Source: Hyaloscypha bicolor E (lineage: Eukaryota > Ascomycota > Leotiomycetes > Helotiales > Hyaloscyphaceae). From it: a stretch of DNA of 64,000 bases. The notes under the pieces are model-generated. The model was not told the DNA's origin and did not search any database. It was given only the letters and a program-made list of their open reading frames with translations. The stretch is from assembly GCF_002865645.1 (NCBI RefSeq), contig NW_020194517.1, positions 1,860,001 to 1,924,000 of the forward strand, read 5' to 3'. Position numbers and translations under genes: made by a program. Below, one piece after another: positions 48,190 through 59,920 of the stretch (its first letter is position 1; each line of letters opens with the position of its first letter).

Positions 48190-50425
48190 CTCTTATTTGC
48201 CTTACTTTAAACGCCGCTTCCCTCGACCGTATATACTCCCGTATTGGGACTAGCCGACAGAAAGGTAAGGTCCTTATTAGATATTCGTCCCAGTAGACAA
48301 GTAGGCATATAGAACTTGAGCTACTCTCTGTCTACCTATAAGAGAAAGCTTACTCGCTTCTGGAATGAACCATACTCTAGTATATACATATTACGGGATA
48401 AGTCCTGCCTGAAAACTTTTTAAAGATCCAGTCCCAAGGCTTGCCCTCCTTCTTCTATACTACCAAGTACTACTCGTCTATAGGGTCCTATGGGATATTC
48501 ATTCTTATACTCAAACCGCCCTGCTTCTTAGCCTCGCTCGAATACATATTATTGTTACTACTAATATTAGGATTACTATTACTTAAACCACTATCATTAT
48601 TACTACTTAACGGCTCGTACCTTTACAATACAAGAGCTCTAATATTAACGGCTCTATTATAGTAGGGTCCGGTTTATATTACATTAATATAGTTACGGCC
48701 TGCCTCCGCAATAGTCAATAGAGCCGTATTACTAGACGAGAGCCGGGATGAGGTATGCCAGCTAAAGCTACTTAAGAGATACGAATATTGCTCTATTAGC
48801 TTAATAGTAAAGTCGTCGATCTTCCCTATATGGCCGGTACTTGCGATAAGTCAGATAACCTGGGCAAGAGAGAGTCCTCGCCCGTTACAACCATTCCGGA
48901 CAACTACCGTAAAGAAATAGTAGTATACGGAGTACAGACGGAACGTGATCTCGGTTAGTATCGGTAGAGTAGCTCTGGATAATCAACTAAGGCTAGAGTC
49001 ATTAAGCGGTATTATTATATCTATACTTTATAGTATAGAAGGCGCCGGTAAAGGCAATCGGCCCTCGGTACTCGAGCTTATAGCAACTCTTGACCTCTGG
49101 TTAAGAGGGAAGTGCGACTTGGGATACTAGTAATAGGGCTTGGAGAGAGGTCAATACTAATAGGGAGGGCTTTACTAAAGAGGGCGCCTGCGCTTCTTAC
49201 ATATTGGGCCACTATAAGATAAGAATAGCTGCTTCCGCTTGGCAGGACATGGTTTCTTCTTATTGTCCCCAGCCAAATCGGAGCTATTGAGCTCGTTATC
49301 GCTATTACGATTATATCGGCTTCCTGCCTCGTTATGACTCGGTTCTGGAAATAGGTCGAGGTTAGGAAGCAATTACCGTCGGTTAGCCGGTCTTGGGCTT
49401 CTACTAGCCCTTTCGGCCATTACCACCGGTACTATAATATTTATCTCTTGCTATAGCCCCTTATCTTTATCCTCACTATTGCCTTTATCCTTCTCCTGTA
49501 CCTACTCCACCTCTTGCTACTTCCTCGCCCCTTTATTAATAAGGAAAGTATTGAGCATATAGTTAACCAGCTTGTATTTGTCTACCATGCCTCGACTGGT
49601 ATAAAGACGACCCTCTTAACTGAGCTGGGTCTCTGGCAATACTCTGTAATGGCATAGAGGCGGGCTCGAAAAGGGGCTCGTTGCCTTGGAATCCGTACTA
49701 ATACTATTATATAATAGCTCGCTCGAGAGGCATAAAGAAGAGATATAAGGCAGAGAGCCTGGCATCAAAGCTCCTTGTTCCGCAAGCCGCAAGTATAGAG
49801 CCGGCTCGGGGAAGTCATTAATATCGTACTATCTATCGGAACTACAAAGAGGGGCCGGAGTTTTCGAGTTAATGGCTGTCTCTAAGCTATCAAAAAGTCC
49901 AGCGCCTGGTACTATTACACTTTCGGTATAAAGACTAATATTATTAGCTTCGGCTTCGGAGGCACTCAAGTTGCCGTTACCTAGGAGAACAATTGGATTA
50001 TCTATACTATATTAGAAAAATTGGCCGTCCATTTCCATAATAGAAGGTATAGTAAATATAGCTCACCTGGACTCCCGCCTGAGTTACTGCTTTGTACTAA
50101 CCTGCTCTAGTCAATAGAGCCACCCCTCTCATCTGCTACTACCTCCTCAACTCCGCTCGTCTTATCTGGGCCTCGACCCCCGGTTATAAAGCCCTATACT
50201 TATAGATTAGTAAATAGTAATTCTTCAATTATGGGAAGGTCTCGGTCATTATTGGTTTCGTTATTATTTGCTTTATTACTACCGCCGAAAACAGTACCGG
50301 TACCTAGTCAGATTCCCACAAGTCAGTTACTATTACTACAAGCCAATACAACTCCATTATATACCTCGGATTCCGGGCCTATAGCCCCTATTATCAGCTA
50401 CTGGCCGCGGGGTACTAAGTAATAT
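48190..50425 (-). pseudogene. RIP-damaged gene with C-terminal Myb/SANT-like domain
   Basis: On the minus strand one phase holds from about 50420 to 48250. A low-complexity Asn/Ser/acidic region comes first (TVFGGSNKANNNETNNDRDL), then GMVDKYKLVNYMLNTFLINK near 49588, a basic stretch (49372-49175) and RLYSVYYYFFTVVVRNGCNG followed by GLSLAQVI near 48930. It ends near 48440-48330 with KKEGKPWDWIFKKFSGRTYP, whose W..I...F.GRT pattern fits a Myb/SANT-like DNA-binding repeat. Many stops interrupt it. Plus-strand frames in the same place (such as 48441-48662) are shadows. Confidence 0.42.
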
Positions 50426-50649
50426 ACTACTCGACATAATATACTAGAGCTTATTAAGGATACTAACCTATTCCGGGGCAGGTCTGCGGTAGGTTGCTAT
50501 ACTCTTAGAGTACGGAGCAGTTGGCTTATAGATATAAGGTTTAAAGGCAAGAGTAGCTATCTCGAGTACGTAGAAATAACTAAGAGTATTCGAGAAGTTC
50601 TCCGCTGGCTACTGGCTATATAACTGGATTACAAAAAGAAATAGCAGAG

Positions 50650-51885
50650 ACGGGGAAATTAATAGGTTCATATAGGCTTCTCGTACTGCCCTTGCAGAAC
50701 CGGAATATGCCTTATGGCCCGCCGTACCATGCCATGCCATGCCATTCTCTTCTACCTCCTAATACCCTCTCCGTAAAAATACCTCGGTATTAATACGGCC
50801 CCTCTCGTACAGAGAGATCCCGCCGCAGCTACAAGGCCTTATTACCGTCGATCCTGCACTCTTATACCGGAATATACCCATCCGCAGCTATTACTCCCGC
50901 TTTACTATATACCACGATCGGCCGATCTCAGTATTATCTCTCGATCGTCGGCAAGGCCATGAAAAGCTAAGCAGGAAGAAGCAAGGATCGTTATACGAGG
51001 AGGGGGTATATGACTTCGGATATTGCCCTCTCCGCCCGTCCGAAGGCTTCAGGCAGACTAGTAGACTGGCACATTCCAGGTCCTTCCCGTCGTCCGGCGT
51101 CTCAGCTACTAATCCTGTAGCTGGCGCGGTCCAATTAGCGGATCCTTAGCAGATCCTCCAAGGAAATGCTCCTGGCAGAGCCCTCGTAATGATCCTGCCG
51201 CTTCGAATCAGCCCAGGGCTACGCAATCAAGACGAATACGACATATGCTGCGGCAACGGGGAAACTCACCAGGAAGCTCCTAACGTATCATCCACCTACG
51301 GCACCTGGGGCATAGCTAGGCAGAAGCCAGGCCGCATCGTCGTAAGGCATTTCTGTAACTGGCCATTATACTGCAACGAGGGGAGGCCGTATCTACGGCG
51401 TCTCAGTCTCCGGAGCACGCTGCAGTAAGAGGCGGTAATAGTATAACGACGAGGCAGATTACAAGAGGGTCTGGACGTTATCGAGCTCGTAACTCAGCCA
51501 ATGCGAGGCGCACCTGCGAGGGGATCCGCATTATAGCTGCTTAGCAGTATCGAAGCTATAGGGGCGATTGCGGATTCTGGTTGAAGCTGCCCCGTATCTC
51601 GCTGGTGCGGTCTTCCTTAGCTGCGGCGTGGCCGATCAGGGAAGCCTGGCGGGAAGGAGTAGGATTCTAGGCAGAAGGGCCGAATACGCATGAAGAACAA
51701 GCACCGAGCGTTGCGAGGCGGAGGTTATTGGGTTGTTGAAAAGGAAGGAAGAAGGGAAAGGAGCAAGCGATGGAGTTGCGAGATTTTTATACCCCGCAAA
51801 AGCGGCGGCGGGCCTATGCGCGTGCCTTGCCCGATACGGGGGTCGCGGTTTCCTGATGCGGGCTTGCCGTCTGGTCGTTTACTTT
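50650..51885. other. GC-richer island without a recognised gene
   Basis: Composition rises abruptly compared with the flanks. It includes a short ccatg tandem run at 50727-50745. Open frames at 51189-51428 and 51690-51887 have no recognisable product. It does not match rRNA or tRNA sequence that I can recognise. Confidence 0.4.
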
Positions 51886-51887
51886 AA

Positions 51888-52560
51888 TAAATAAATAAAA
51901 TATGTTTTATATTTTATTTAAAAACATGTCCCTTTTTATTAAAAATAATTAAATTAAAGGTAAATAAAAGTATTTCTAAAAAAAATTTCTTATAATATTA
52001 TAATATTATATAAAGTAAAGAATATAAAATAAATAATATATTAAATGCAAATTAGTATATAATAATATTTAAAAGCAGAAATTAATTATTTATATTATTA
52101 AATTATATTATAATAAATTACAAATTATATAACTATTTAATATAAGAAATATAACTATTTTAAGTAAGTTTTATATAAGAAAGCTTTTATTATATAATTT
52201 CTTTAGTTATTTCTTAATTTAAGCTTCTTTTAAGAATTTTTAATATTTTATTTAAAAATTAAAGTTAAAAGTAAAATTTTATAAGTAATATATAATAATA
52301 TGAACTTTTTATATTATATATTTATACCTCTATATATAATGAAGTATTATTATTAATATTAACTTTAAAGAACTCATATAGACATAATTATTAAATATTA
52401 AATTAAAATTATTAAGTTTTTTAATATTTTAATAAAAGCTAAGTTTAAGGTTATTAAAAATTGAAGATTAATTAATAAAAAATTATATATTAAATTTTGG
52501 CTTCTTCTCTTTATAGAACTTAAAGAAGTTTATTATTTCAATTAGTAGTTATTTAATAAT
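51888..52560. other. Extremely AT-rich block
   Basis: About 670 bp composed almost wholly of A and T, with scattered single G/C, beginning sharply after the GC-richer island at 51885 and ending where normal sequence begins before the peroxiredoxin relic. No frames. It is more AT-rich than the RIP-damaged genes to its left. Confidence 0.8.
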
Positions 52561-52699
52561 TAAGTATTTAATATCGAGTATTCGGCTAAACTTGAGCGTG
52601 CATTGACCTTGGGCGTGCGTTGACCTTGGATCTCGGTTACTGTCTATTTCCGTGTACAAAACAAGCACTTCCTGTTTAACCCTTCCACTTAAATTAGTC

Positions 52700-54695
52700 A
52701 TGAGCCTCGCACCCCAGCTCAGCGTCGTCTATGACAACTTCTAGAAAAATGCTCTCGCCCATGTATGGCAGACCATCAATGGCATAAACTCTGCCTTCGA
52801 AGCTGCATTCAAAGACCAATCCACGATCAAAGTTGGCGACAAGCTGCCATCCTTCGCATTGAGCGATGCTCTAGGCAAGGAAGTCAAAAGCGAGCTATGT
52901 GTCCCAAAAAAAAATCAAGGCTAATTAATTATAATTAACTATAGTTGATTATAGTTGATTATGATTATTTTCAATTATAATTAACTATAATTATTATATA
53001 ATATTAAAAAAACTTGAATTTCTCAAGTAACTTAAAAGATTATTAAATAACTAACGGCTATATTAATAAGATATAAACAAAACTTATAATATCTATATAA
53101 GAGTATAAATCTAGTCTAAATCAGGTATAAAAAACTGGTTATTCTCGTTAGAAACCTCTTTTTATTTTTTTATTTCTCCCTATTTTGAAGGATATTAAGT
53201 TTAATTAAAGATTATTGAGACATTGTAAGGCACGTAATAGCAGGGTAATACACAAGTAGTCAAGGTAAGTAAGCTGCAGAGTGACGCTTGCAAGTGTAAC
53301 TGATTCCAAGAATCGATTCTAATAAAAGACTAATTAATACCCCTTTCCAAAGCTAGGAGCGTCTCCCTATATGTTCCCTAGTACTTAGCCAAGCCTGCGA
53401 AGCACTTTACTTAACTAGGAAACACGATCCTATGCAATCCGTATAATTCCGATTGCCCGTATGATTCCGATCGCAAGCTTTACCCAAAATAGGAAACTAG
53501 ATCCACAATATCTAATACCTGTCCATACGCCATCACGTGTGCCCATTACAGACATTTTCGAATATATCGAGTAAAAATAAATAAGTTTATAGTCGAAAGC
53601 TTCTTAATTAAAGCTTTAGTTATTGAGATATTTATATATAAAGTAAGGAGAAAGGAAGTAACTTAATGTCACAATAAGGTAATATTGCAGTGGTAGTAAA
53701 GAGCTTGAATTAAGCTAAAGGCTATCTGCCGGGCTAAAAGCACTGGCTTCACACTAAGTCACGTGCAGTGGTGCCACGTGACTGGTACCACGTAATACTT
53801 AAGGAAAATTACTTATTTATATATAAATCCTCTAGAATCTAGTAGATTATTTAATAAGAGTCTAATTATATGTAACCCCCTAATTTTAAAGCACTTGTTT
53901 ATAAGAGTGCCTATTTTTAGCTATTTTATTTATAATAATAAGATTTATAAGGTAGCGAGAAAGTACTAGAAAACCGAGGAGGTTTTAACGCTTTCGGCTC
54001 GCGCTGCTTCGCTTACCAAGCGGCGCGATACCCGATTTAGTAAGCAGCACCTTAAACGATACCGGATACGGGCTAGCCCAAGCTTTATTTTAGCCTTATC
54101 TCGCTTTCTAAACTTCGAGCGCACGTGCGAGGTCACGTGACTAAATAATTAACTATAATCAACTATAGTTGATTATAGTTAATTATGATTTGATTTAGAG
54201 GCTATAATCAAATCAGACCAAATCATTTGACACACTGAAAGCGAGGAACTCCTCAAGGAAGGGCCCCTTCTGATCACCTTCTACCGTGGCGAATGGTGCC
54301 CGTTCTGCAACCTCGCGCTTCGCTCTCTGCAACTGAATCTCGATAAGATCCAAGCCAAAGGTGTCACTCTTGTTGCCATCTCACCAGAACTTCCAAACAG
54401 TTCGCTCTCGACTAAAGCAAAGAATGAAGTCAAGTTTCCCGTTCTTTCAGACCTGGGGAATAAGTTTGCTAGAGAACTGGGGATTATCTTTCTTATGCCT
54501 GATTCATTGCGCCCCACGTTCAAGGCATTTGGGCATGATTTGGTGGCTCGCAATGGAGACGATTCGTTTGAGGTTCCGGTGCCTGCGGCGCTGCTGGTGG
54601 ACGGAAAAGGAAATGTTCGGAATACGTATATCAATCCACACTGCTGGGAGCGTATTGAGCCATCGACAGCCTTGGAGTGGATTGATGAATTGTGA
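52700..54695 (+). pseudogene. AhpC/TSA-type peroxiredoxin split by a hAT-like element
   Basis: The 5' part (52700-52894) reads MSLAPQLSVVYDNF, then TIKVGDKLPSFALSDALGKE; a TAG at 52742-52744 interrupts it. The 3' part resumes in frame at about 54240 with LLITFYRGEWCPFCNLALRS (thioredoxin-fold CxxC with the peroxidatic Cys), FPVLSDLGNKFARELGI and PVPAALLVDGKGNVRNTYI, ending at 54693-54695. Such proteins reduce peroxides. The 1.34-kb insertion between the two parts carries an 8-bp duplication, so the gene was whole before the element landed. The nonsense codon is a C-to-T type change close to the RIP-damaged area. Confidence 0.8.
52895..54237. mobile_element. Non-autonomous hAT-like element with 8-bp target duplication
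   Basis: aaagcgag occurs immediately before (52887-52894) and after (54238-54245). The ends are ctatgtgtc and gacacactg (inverse cagtgtgtc), matching the CAGTGTGTC-like ends of hAT elements with RIP-type changes on the left. Inside both ends lie inverted subterminal copies of ttaactatagttgattatag (52935-52990 and 54145-54190). There is no transposase frame, and the interior is AT-rich and RIP-like. Confidence 0.78.
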
Positions 54696-54699
54696 GTAA

Positions 54700-55202
54700 G
54701 AGTTGGAGTTGGGGCTCGAAATGTCGTCTACGAATCAATGGGGGAGGTAATTGTTGAATCATCAGCTCCTTCTGGGATCTGGAAGCAGTTACGAAGTAGA
54801 GCTCGAAATCTGTAACGTTTTCGGAGTAAAAATGTACCTAACCAATAACGCGCCTTCTCCATTGAGAAATTCTCTCCTTTTCTTTCTCAAGTTCGGCATC
54901 ACCGGGCACTAAAGCAATCGCATTTTTTAATGGCTCTCTTAGCTTGTTTGATGAAGTACGCGTCGCCAATAAGTCTACACCCAACCACCTCCCTGTGCAA
55001 AAGTTTCATCAATTGTTGATCAGATGGGTCCAAGTGACACCAGGGAAAAGTAAGAAGAGTTCTGCCGGGTCTCATGCTCCATTTACTGCGTGGAAAAAGC
55101 TATCCCCGTACGCTCGAACAAGAGAGCGATCTCGCAGATTTTCTCGCATAGCTTTGATATGATTCTAAGCACGATTTGAGCAAAGATTGAAGTATAGCGC
55201 AT
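54700..55202. other. Intergenic, no gene supported
   Basis: Normal composition. The short frame 54944-55162 has no family signal. Confidence 0.5.
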
Positions 55203-56056
55203 TCATTCGATTGACAAAGTCTGGCCCTCCAGCTTTGCGCCTGGCGGACCTTGCATAAGCTGACGCATATTAATCAAGGCCCTAGACCAATTCTCGCTGG
55301 CAAGTGGCAAATCCCCCATTCGGAAACTTTCATTTCCCTTCGCCTTCAACTCTTCCAGTTCCGAGAGAACAATCTCGTAATCTCCCATCCGTGGCCAAGT
55401 AATCTGCGCCATAGCAGCAACAGCAAGATCATCTGAGATAGCACCCTTGGCCACAAAATGGGGGGATCCACGCAGCTTGAGGCGGTAGGGAGCAATGAGC
55501 ATATCCTGAAACTTCCGGGAAGAGACTTCCGAGGTACGAGGCCCATTTTGAAAAGGATCTACAAGAGTAATTATTTGTGAAATATGTTCATGGTGTTGTT
55601 CGATGGTGAATTGGAAATGTGAGAGGCCTTCGCAGAACATTTCGAGGTCTCGATGCAGAAGGACAAAGGTGGGCGGAGACATTGGTGTTTCTCAGTCATT
55701 GGTACGCTTACCTATCTCGTGGGATATGACGAAACATTTGAGGTTGTTGAGATTGGTCTGATCCAGTACCAAGATAGGCAAGCATTTGACCACGACGATA
55801 GGACGAACTTCGGCAAATGAATCGTGATCGTAATCTTGGCGGGGAGGTTTGTTTTGGCCGTGATGTAACTGGCCTCATTGCTAACAGACCGACAGGTGCT
55901 ATGTATTTGTGGCTAGAACCTGTGTCGCAGGTATTTAAGTTCGGTGGGAGCCTCATGGATGAGGGTCATATTTGGAGGCTCGACGTTGCAGAGAATGGTC
56001 TGATAGTAGATTTTGTTCCGGATCTCCCCAGGCAGGTCAAGGAAACGGAAAGGCAT
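55203..56056 (-). pseudogene. Fungal F-box-like/hypothetical protein, decayed
   Basis: It starts at ATG 56056 with FRFLDLPGEIRNKIYYQTIL, the LPxEIRNKIY motif common in fungal F-box-like proteins. It then meets a TAG after LKYLRHRF, continues as STCRSVSNEASYITAKTNL (a typical next block), and needs a frame change near 55815 to read FAEVRPIVVVKCLPILVLDQ. The last open part (55682-55203) reads VLLHRDLEMFCEGLSHFQFT, then AAMAQITWPRMGDYEIVLSE and a TPR-like LKAKGNESFRMGDLPLASEN. The damage is one nonsense and one frameshift. A plus-strand frame at 55817-56299 is antisense to it. Gene function unknown. Confidence 0.5.
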
Positions 56057-56397
56057 CTTTGGAGCTGGTCGGTGAGCCAGCGAAAAGACATTGAGGTTGT
56101 AATGATGGGGCGGTGGAGAGGATGGTGTGTTGTTTCGCGAGAAAGGGAAGAAAGGGAAGACCAGGGAGGAGGTGATATGAAGTGGGTCGCGCTATCATGT
56201 GACTTGGCGTTTGGTCTAGCCGTAAGGTTATCGAGGGGATCTTGGACCAGGATTCAAACTGCCGTTCTCATCATTTTCCCCATCTTCAAGGCACTGTAGC
56301 CTCTGAAGTGACCATAAGCAAAGTTCCCGACGCTTTTACTGTCGCTATCCTTACCTGGATGGCTCTCTTCTGAGACATTCGGAATGCTTCCCTCAAA

Positions 56398-57312
56398 ATG
56401 GTGGGATGCCATTACGCCAGTCGGCCACTGAGCCTTGCCGTGGTCTGCTTTCTGCATCTCCAAATCGGGGCCAGCATTCTGTCAAGCAGTGCAGACCCCA
56501 ATTCTTCTGTTGATCTCTGCTCGGATTCATTGGGAAACATTACAGTGGTGGAGCCTGGCCAATTCATTATAGCGAAGCTTCAATGTTACGGTTGTCCAAC
56601 AACGGCCAGACTCGAGAATGGGGCCACAAAATTACCCATGAGGAGAACGCCCTAGTATATACTCCATTTTCTCATCTGATCCTGCATATGAATTCGCCCA
56701 ATTATCGCTGCGCGATCTTTACTTACGTGCCAATTTCTAGCTCTTTAACATCAGTATCTCGAACGATGACACCGAGATCCTCCTCAATTTGGATCCAATC
56801 TTCCCCTCCCTCTCGTCCCCTCCGCCGAACATATACGCCCCACAGATCCCCTTGAATTATAGCCTTTCCTCCCTCTCCTCCACAATCGAATGTACGCAAC
56901 AACCCTGCGGCGATTTAGGCGGCAGATGCGACTGCACTGCGGAACATCTCGGTGGTATGCTCTTGAGCGGCAACATCAACCAGGGCAACTAGACCAAGAC
57001 TTAAATTCATGGGACAAAGTCCTCAGATTCTTCGGTTTCGAAAGCAAGAAGGGAAGAGAGCCTGATCATGTCGTGTACCTGCTGCCCGAATGGGATTATT
57101 ACAGGAGAGTGAGGACATTGAAACACTTGCTCCATAAAATGTGGGGAGAGTGGCCTTTGGGGTTAATTGCCATTATTGTGCGCAGTGTATTTGGAGGGTT
57201 GGCTTTGCTTTACGGTATGTACAAGTTCACGATGTTGGTTTACAGATCGCCACCGCAACGAGAAACATTGACGACGAAGAGGGTAAGTGGACGAAAGGGG
57301 GAGACTCCTTGA
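56398..57312 (+). pseudogene. Degenerate secreted/type I membrane protein gene
   Basis: Signal peptide-like start (SLAVVCFLHLQIGASILSSS) at 56398, then VDLCSDSLGNITVVEPGQFI and LQCYGCP. The reading then jumps frames near 56620 (ITHEENALVYTPF) and 56670 (SSDPAYEFAQLSLRDL), meets a TAG after LRANF (about 56750), runs through a Pro/Ser/Leu stretch to CTQQPCGDLGGRCDCTAEHL, and ends in another frame with VVYLLPEWDYYRRVR and one membrane helix (PLGLIAIIVRSVFGGLALLY). Introns cannot account for all the breaks. No family name can be given. Confidence 0.45.
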
Positions 57313-57369
57313 CGTCGAGGGAGAGGAGGAGACTGCTGCTTGGAAGCAGCAGCTAAGTTGCTGATGAGA

Positions 57370-58066
57370 CAAACCCACTCGATTCAATAAGAACGGAGAC
57401 AAAACGCTGATGTCTTGAGAAATATGGCCTTGGCTCCCGTCCAGGAACGGATACCTCTGGCTTTGCTCTCTCTTTTTCCCAGTGGATTTACAGAGCTACT
57501 TATACGTATCAGGAAGGGAGTGTATTTCCTAATGAGGTGAGCCTGCTTCTCTACCGGAATGTCTACACACTTTCGAACCCTTTCTCTATAACTCTCGCTG
57601 CTTTTGTTCAAGCTCGGCTCAAGCTTAGCTTAGCTTTGGTTCCGATCCGCTCACTGTATTTTACGGTATTAGACGTGGTGCAGCTTTTCTATTCGTGATT
57701 GAGAACAATACTTAGTTCGAATTTGGGTAAACAATGTCGAATTATACATGAATAATTTCGAGTGAAAAGATGTACAGTACTATATTTAACTCCTCTCACC
57801 TAGTCTACGATCAGGCTATCTCGTCTTATACGTCTATCTCCCTACTCTCTTCTCTCATCGCTCGCTCTTCCCCTAGCCTTCCTGGTTTTCTGTATTAAAT
57901 CCACATTTTACTCTGTTTGATAAAGATCATCGATTTTGAATTGTTATTTGAAGGTTCTTCCTTGCCCTATTCTTATTGTTAATTTCCTTAAAAAAAATTG
58001 TCGCGTCAGAGTGGACATTCTGCGTTGGTGAATATTCACCTCAGCCCTCGCCTAGGTGTAGATTCC
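57370..58066. other. Intergenic, no gene supported
   Basis: Normal to AT-rich sequence with pyrimidine-rich runs near 57785-57885. No convincing frame. Confidence 0.5.
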
Positions 58067-58830
58067 CTAGCAGTCCCTAACCTTGCAGTCAACTTGTCTC
58101 TTCTGAAAGCCTTTTCGATCAACACAAACGTGCATTTCCGAATCTAGATGATCTTCAAAATGATGTCGCCACTCTTCATTTCCCATCCCACCCAAAAACT
58201 CCCCACCCCTCTGCCAGCAGATCGAGCAACTGTATATGATATCATGGGGACTTTTCAAGTGCTGTGCCAGCAAGAACCTGTACCTAAGCGCAATCCGAAC
58301 CATCTTTCTGTGCGGGGGATAGCTTTCATTCCCTTGCAACAGACAGGGTATGTCCATTGCCCCTGAGCCTAATCTAGGGCCCGCTGTGGATCGTTATCCT
58401 CGAGAAGCATGATAGCACCGGGGCAAAGTCCGTGCCCGCTTGGTGAGAGAGAATTTGAAGTTGGGAAATTAGAGATTGGCGCGGACGTGGAGAAACGCTG
58501 GTATTGTTGGGCAAGCGTTGCAACGGCATCGATTCGAGCTGACTCTGATAGACCAAGCATCGAAGCAAAGTCGGCGTCGGGCATGGCTGTCGTGTTGGAG
58601 TTGAGCAAGACAAGCACAGTCCCGATCAACTTCTGCTGCATGTTTATGAGGATCGTAGATAGTGCGTGCCGACATATGTCTGTTCGAAGATCCAAGACGC
58701 AGCATTTGGACCCCACGTCCAGCACTTTTACTTTGGTTCTTACCATCTCCAACCGCAGCGCGCGAAGAAGGTCGAACCGACTATTATTTCCTCTCCTCGC
58801 GAATAAAGCTGATGTCATTTGACGCATCAC
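58067..58830 (-). CDS. Hypothetical protein(s) with a C2H2-like segment
   Basis: Two adjacent minus-strand frames (58830-58369 and 58357-58067) may be two exons or two fragments. The first reads LLRALRLEMVRTKVKVLDVG, then ALSTILINMQQKLIGTVLVL, helical and without known motif. The second has YSCSICWQ...WRHHFEDHLDSE, a C-x2-C-x17-H-x4-H arrangement like a divergent zinc finger, preceded by a basic helix (KMVRIALRYRFLLAQHLK). A splice linking the two was not established. It may be the remnant of a transcription factor. Confidence 0.3.
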
Positions 58831-59496
58831 CCTTTCCTTACCTATGCGCGCGGGTAGAGTACAGTATTAAGAGATCCGAAGCAAAAGGAAGCAAATTGAG
58901 CACTAGCTGAATTAATATTATATTAGCACCATAACCGGAAACGTTATGAATGATGAGGCTGAGTTACGTAACCTTATTATGTGTATATACGTGAATGTGG
59001 ATCCAAAAGTTTCTCCGGAGTAAGCGCTGTCGGGGCCAAAATAGGACCCCTTATAGAAACAAGACGAAGAAAGCGTAGCCAAGAAGAGCACGTCAGCATT
59101 CCGATGTAAGGTTCACTCTTTCACTTCACAACAAGGACTGCGAGTGCTGAGCCGCCTGGCGAAGACCGAGCAAATACATCCCCATTCGCATTCACTCCGC
59201 CCTCTCTAAGTTCTCGGGGTAATATTTTCTGTCGTCTTAGTTCCGCCCTCCTTAACAAGCGCACAAGAATGGGATCGCAACACAAAACATAGGGAAGCCC
59301 TGTACGTGTATACGCAACTCTCGTTCTACAATGAACAATCCTTCTAATCTTACCAGAACCCCATGAAATTTATAGACAAAAGAATCCGCTCAGCTCTGTT
59401 TTACTCCAACACTAAGAGCAGCCGCCGCTGGGGCTGATATCCAAACAAGAATATCATTATTCTCTAACTGCTCTTCAACATTGTTCAGCTTTAGTA
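58831..59496. other. Intergenic, no gene supported
   Basis: No motif-bearing frame. The right part is probably upstream sequence for the small frame at 59497. Confidence 0.45.
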
Positions 59497-59676
59497 ATGG
59501 TTTCTGAAGCTATGCATTCATACCAGAGACAATACTTCGACCAGGAGGGTGTGGAGCAGGGCCAGCTCTATATCGACCAACAGAGCAAAACGCAAGACTC
59601 TTCCAGCTTTGAGAAAGCCGCTTTTGGAAGCGGTGATTCAAGTTGGTGTTGTATCCCGATGCACGCTGCTCCATAA
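59497..59676 (+). CDS. Possible 59-residue protein
   Basis: ATG 59497 to TAA 59674-59676. The product is Gln/Ser/Tyr-rich (SYQRQYFDQEGVEQGQLYID) and ends WCCIPMHAAP, with two adjacent Cys. Codon content looks more protein-like than the overlapping longer frames on both strands (59549-59785 plus; 59568-59822 minus). No family recognised. Confidence 0.27.
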   Translation: MVSEAMHSYQRQYFDQEGVEQGQLYIDQQSKTQDSSSFEKAAFGSGDSSWCCIPMHAAP

Positions 59677-59920
59677 TCGTTCGGTCGGTCCACTTTCAAA
59701 GAGCCAAGTATTGAGGATGGGCTTGGGATTGGCAAGGAATCGTCTGGATTTAAGAATGTCGTCCAAGCCGGTTTGGTTGAAATAAGCGAGGTGAGATGAC
59801 AAGAACAAGCGGTCCGAGTCAATCAAGTCTGTTCTTGAAAATCAAATACGCAGCAGTATATCCTCTCTATTCCCTATGTGTGCCAATCGTGAGTCTAATC
59901 TCCTCTCTCTCGCAAAGAAA

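Noticed and set aside
48441..48662. Leu-rich plus-strand frame resembling a membrane protein
   Set aside because: It is antisense to the Myb/SANT-like relic; hydrophobicity arises from the complementary Asn/Ser/Lys codons.
50650..51885. Possible rDNA or tRNA cluster because of higher GC
   Set aside because: No recognisable rRNA, 5S or tRNA sequence or cloverleaf was found by eye.
1..52560. DUF3435 (Starship captain) gene
   Set aside because: No damaged or intact frame showed recognisable tyrosine-recombinase features; I cannot exclude one hidden by RIP.
55817..56299. Plus-strand frame of 160 codons
   Set aside because: Antisense to the F-box-like gene, whose LPxEIRNKIY start and following blocks fit a known pattern.
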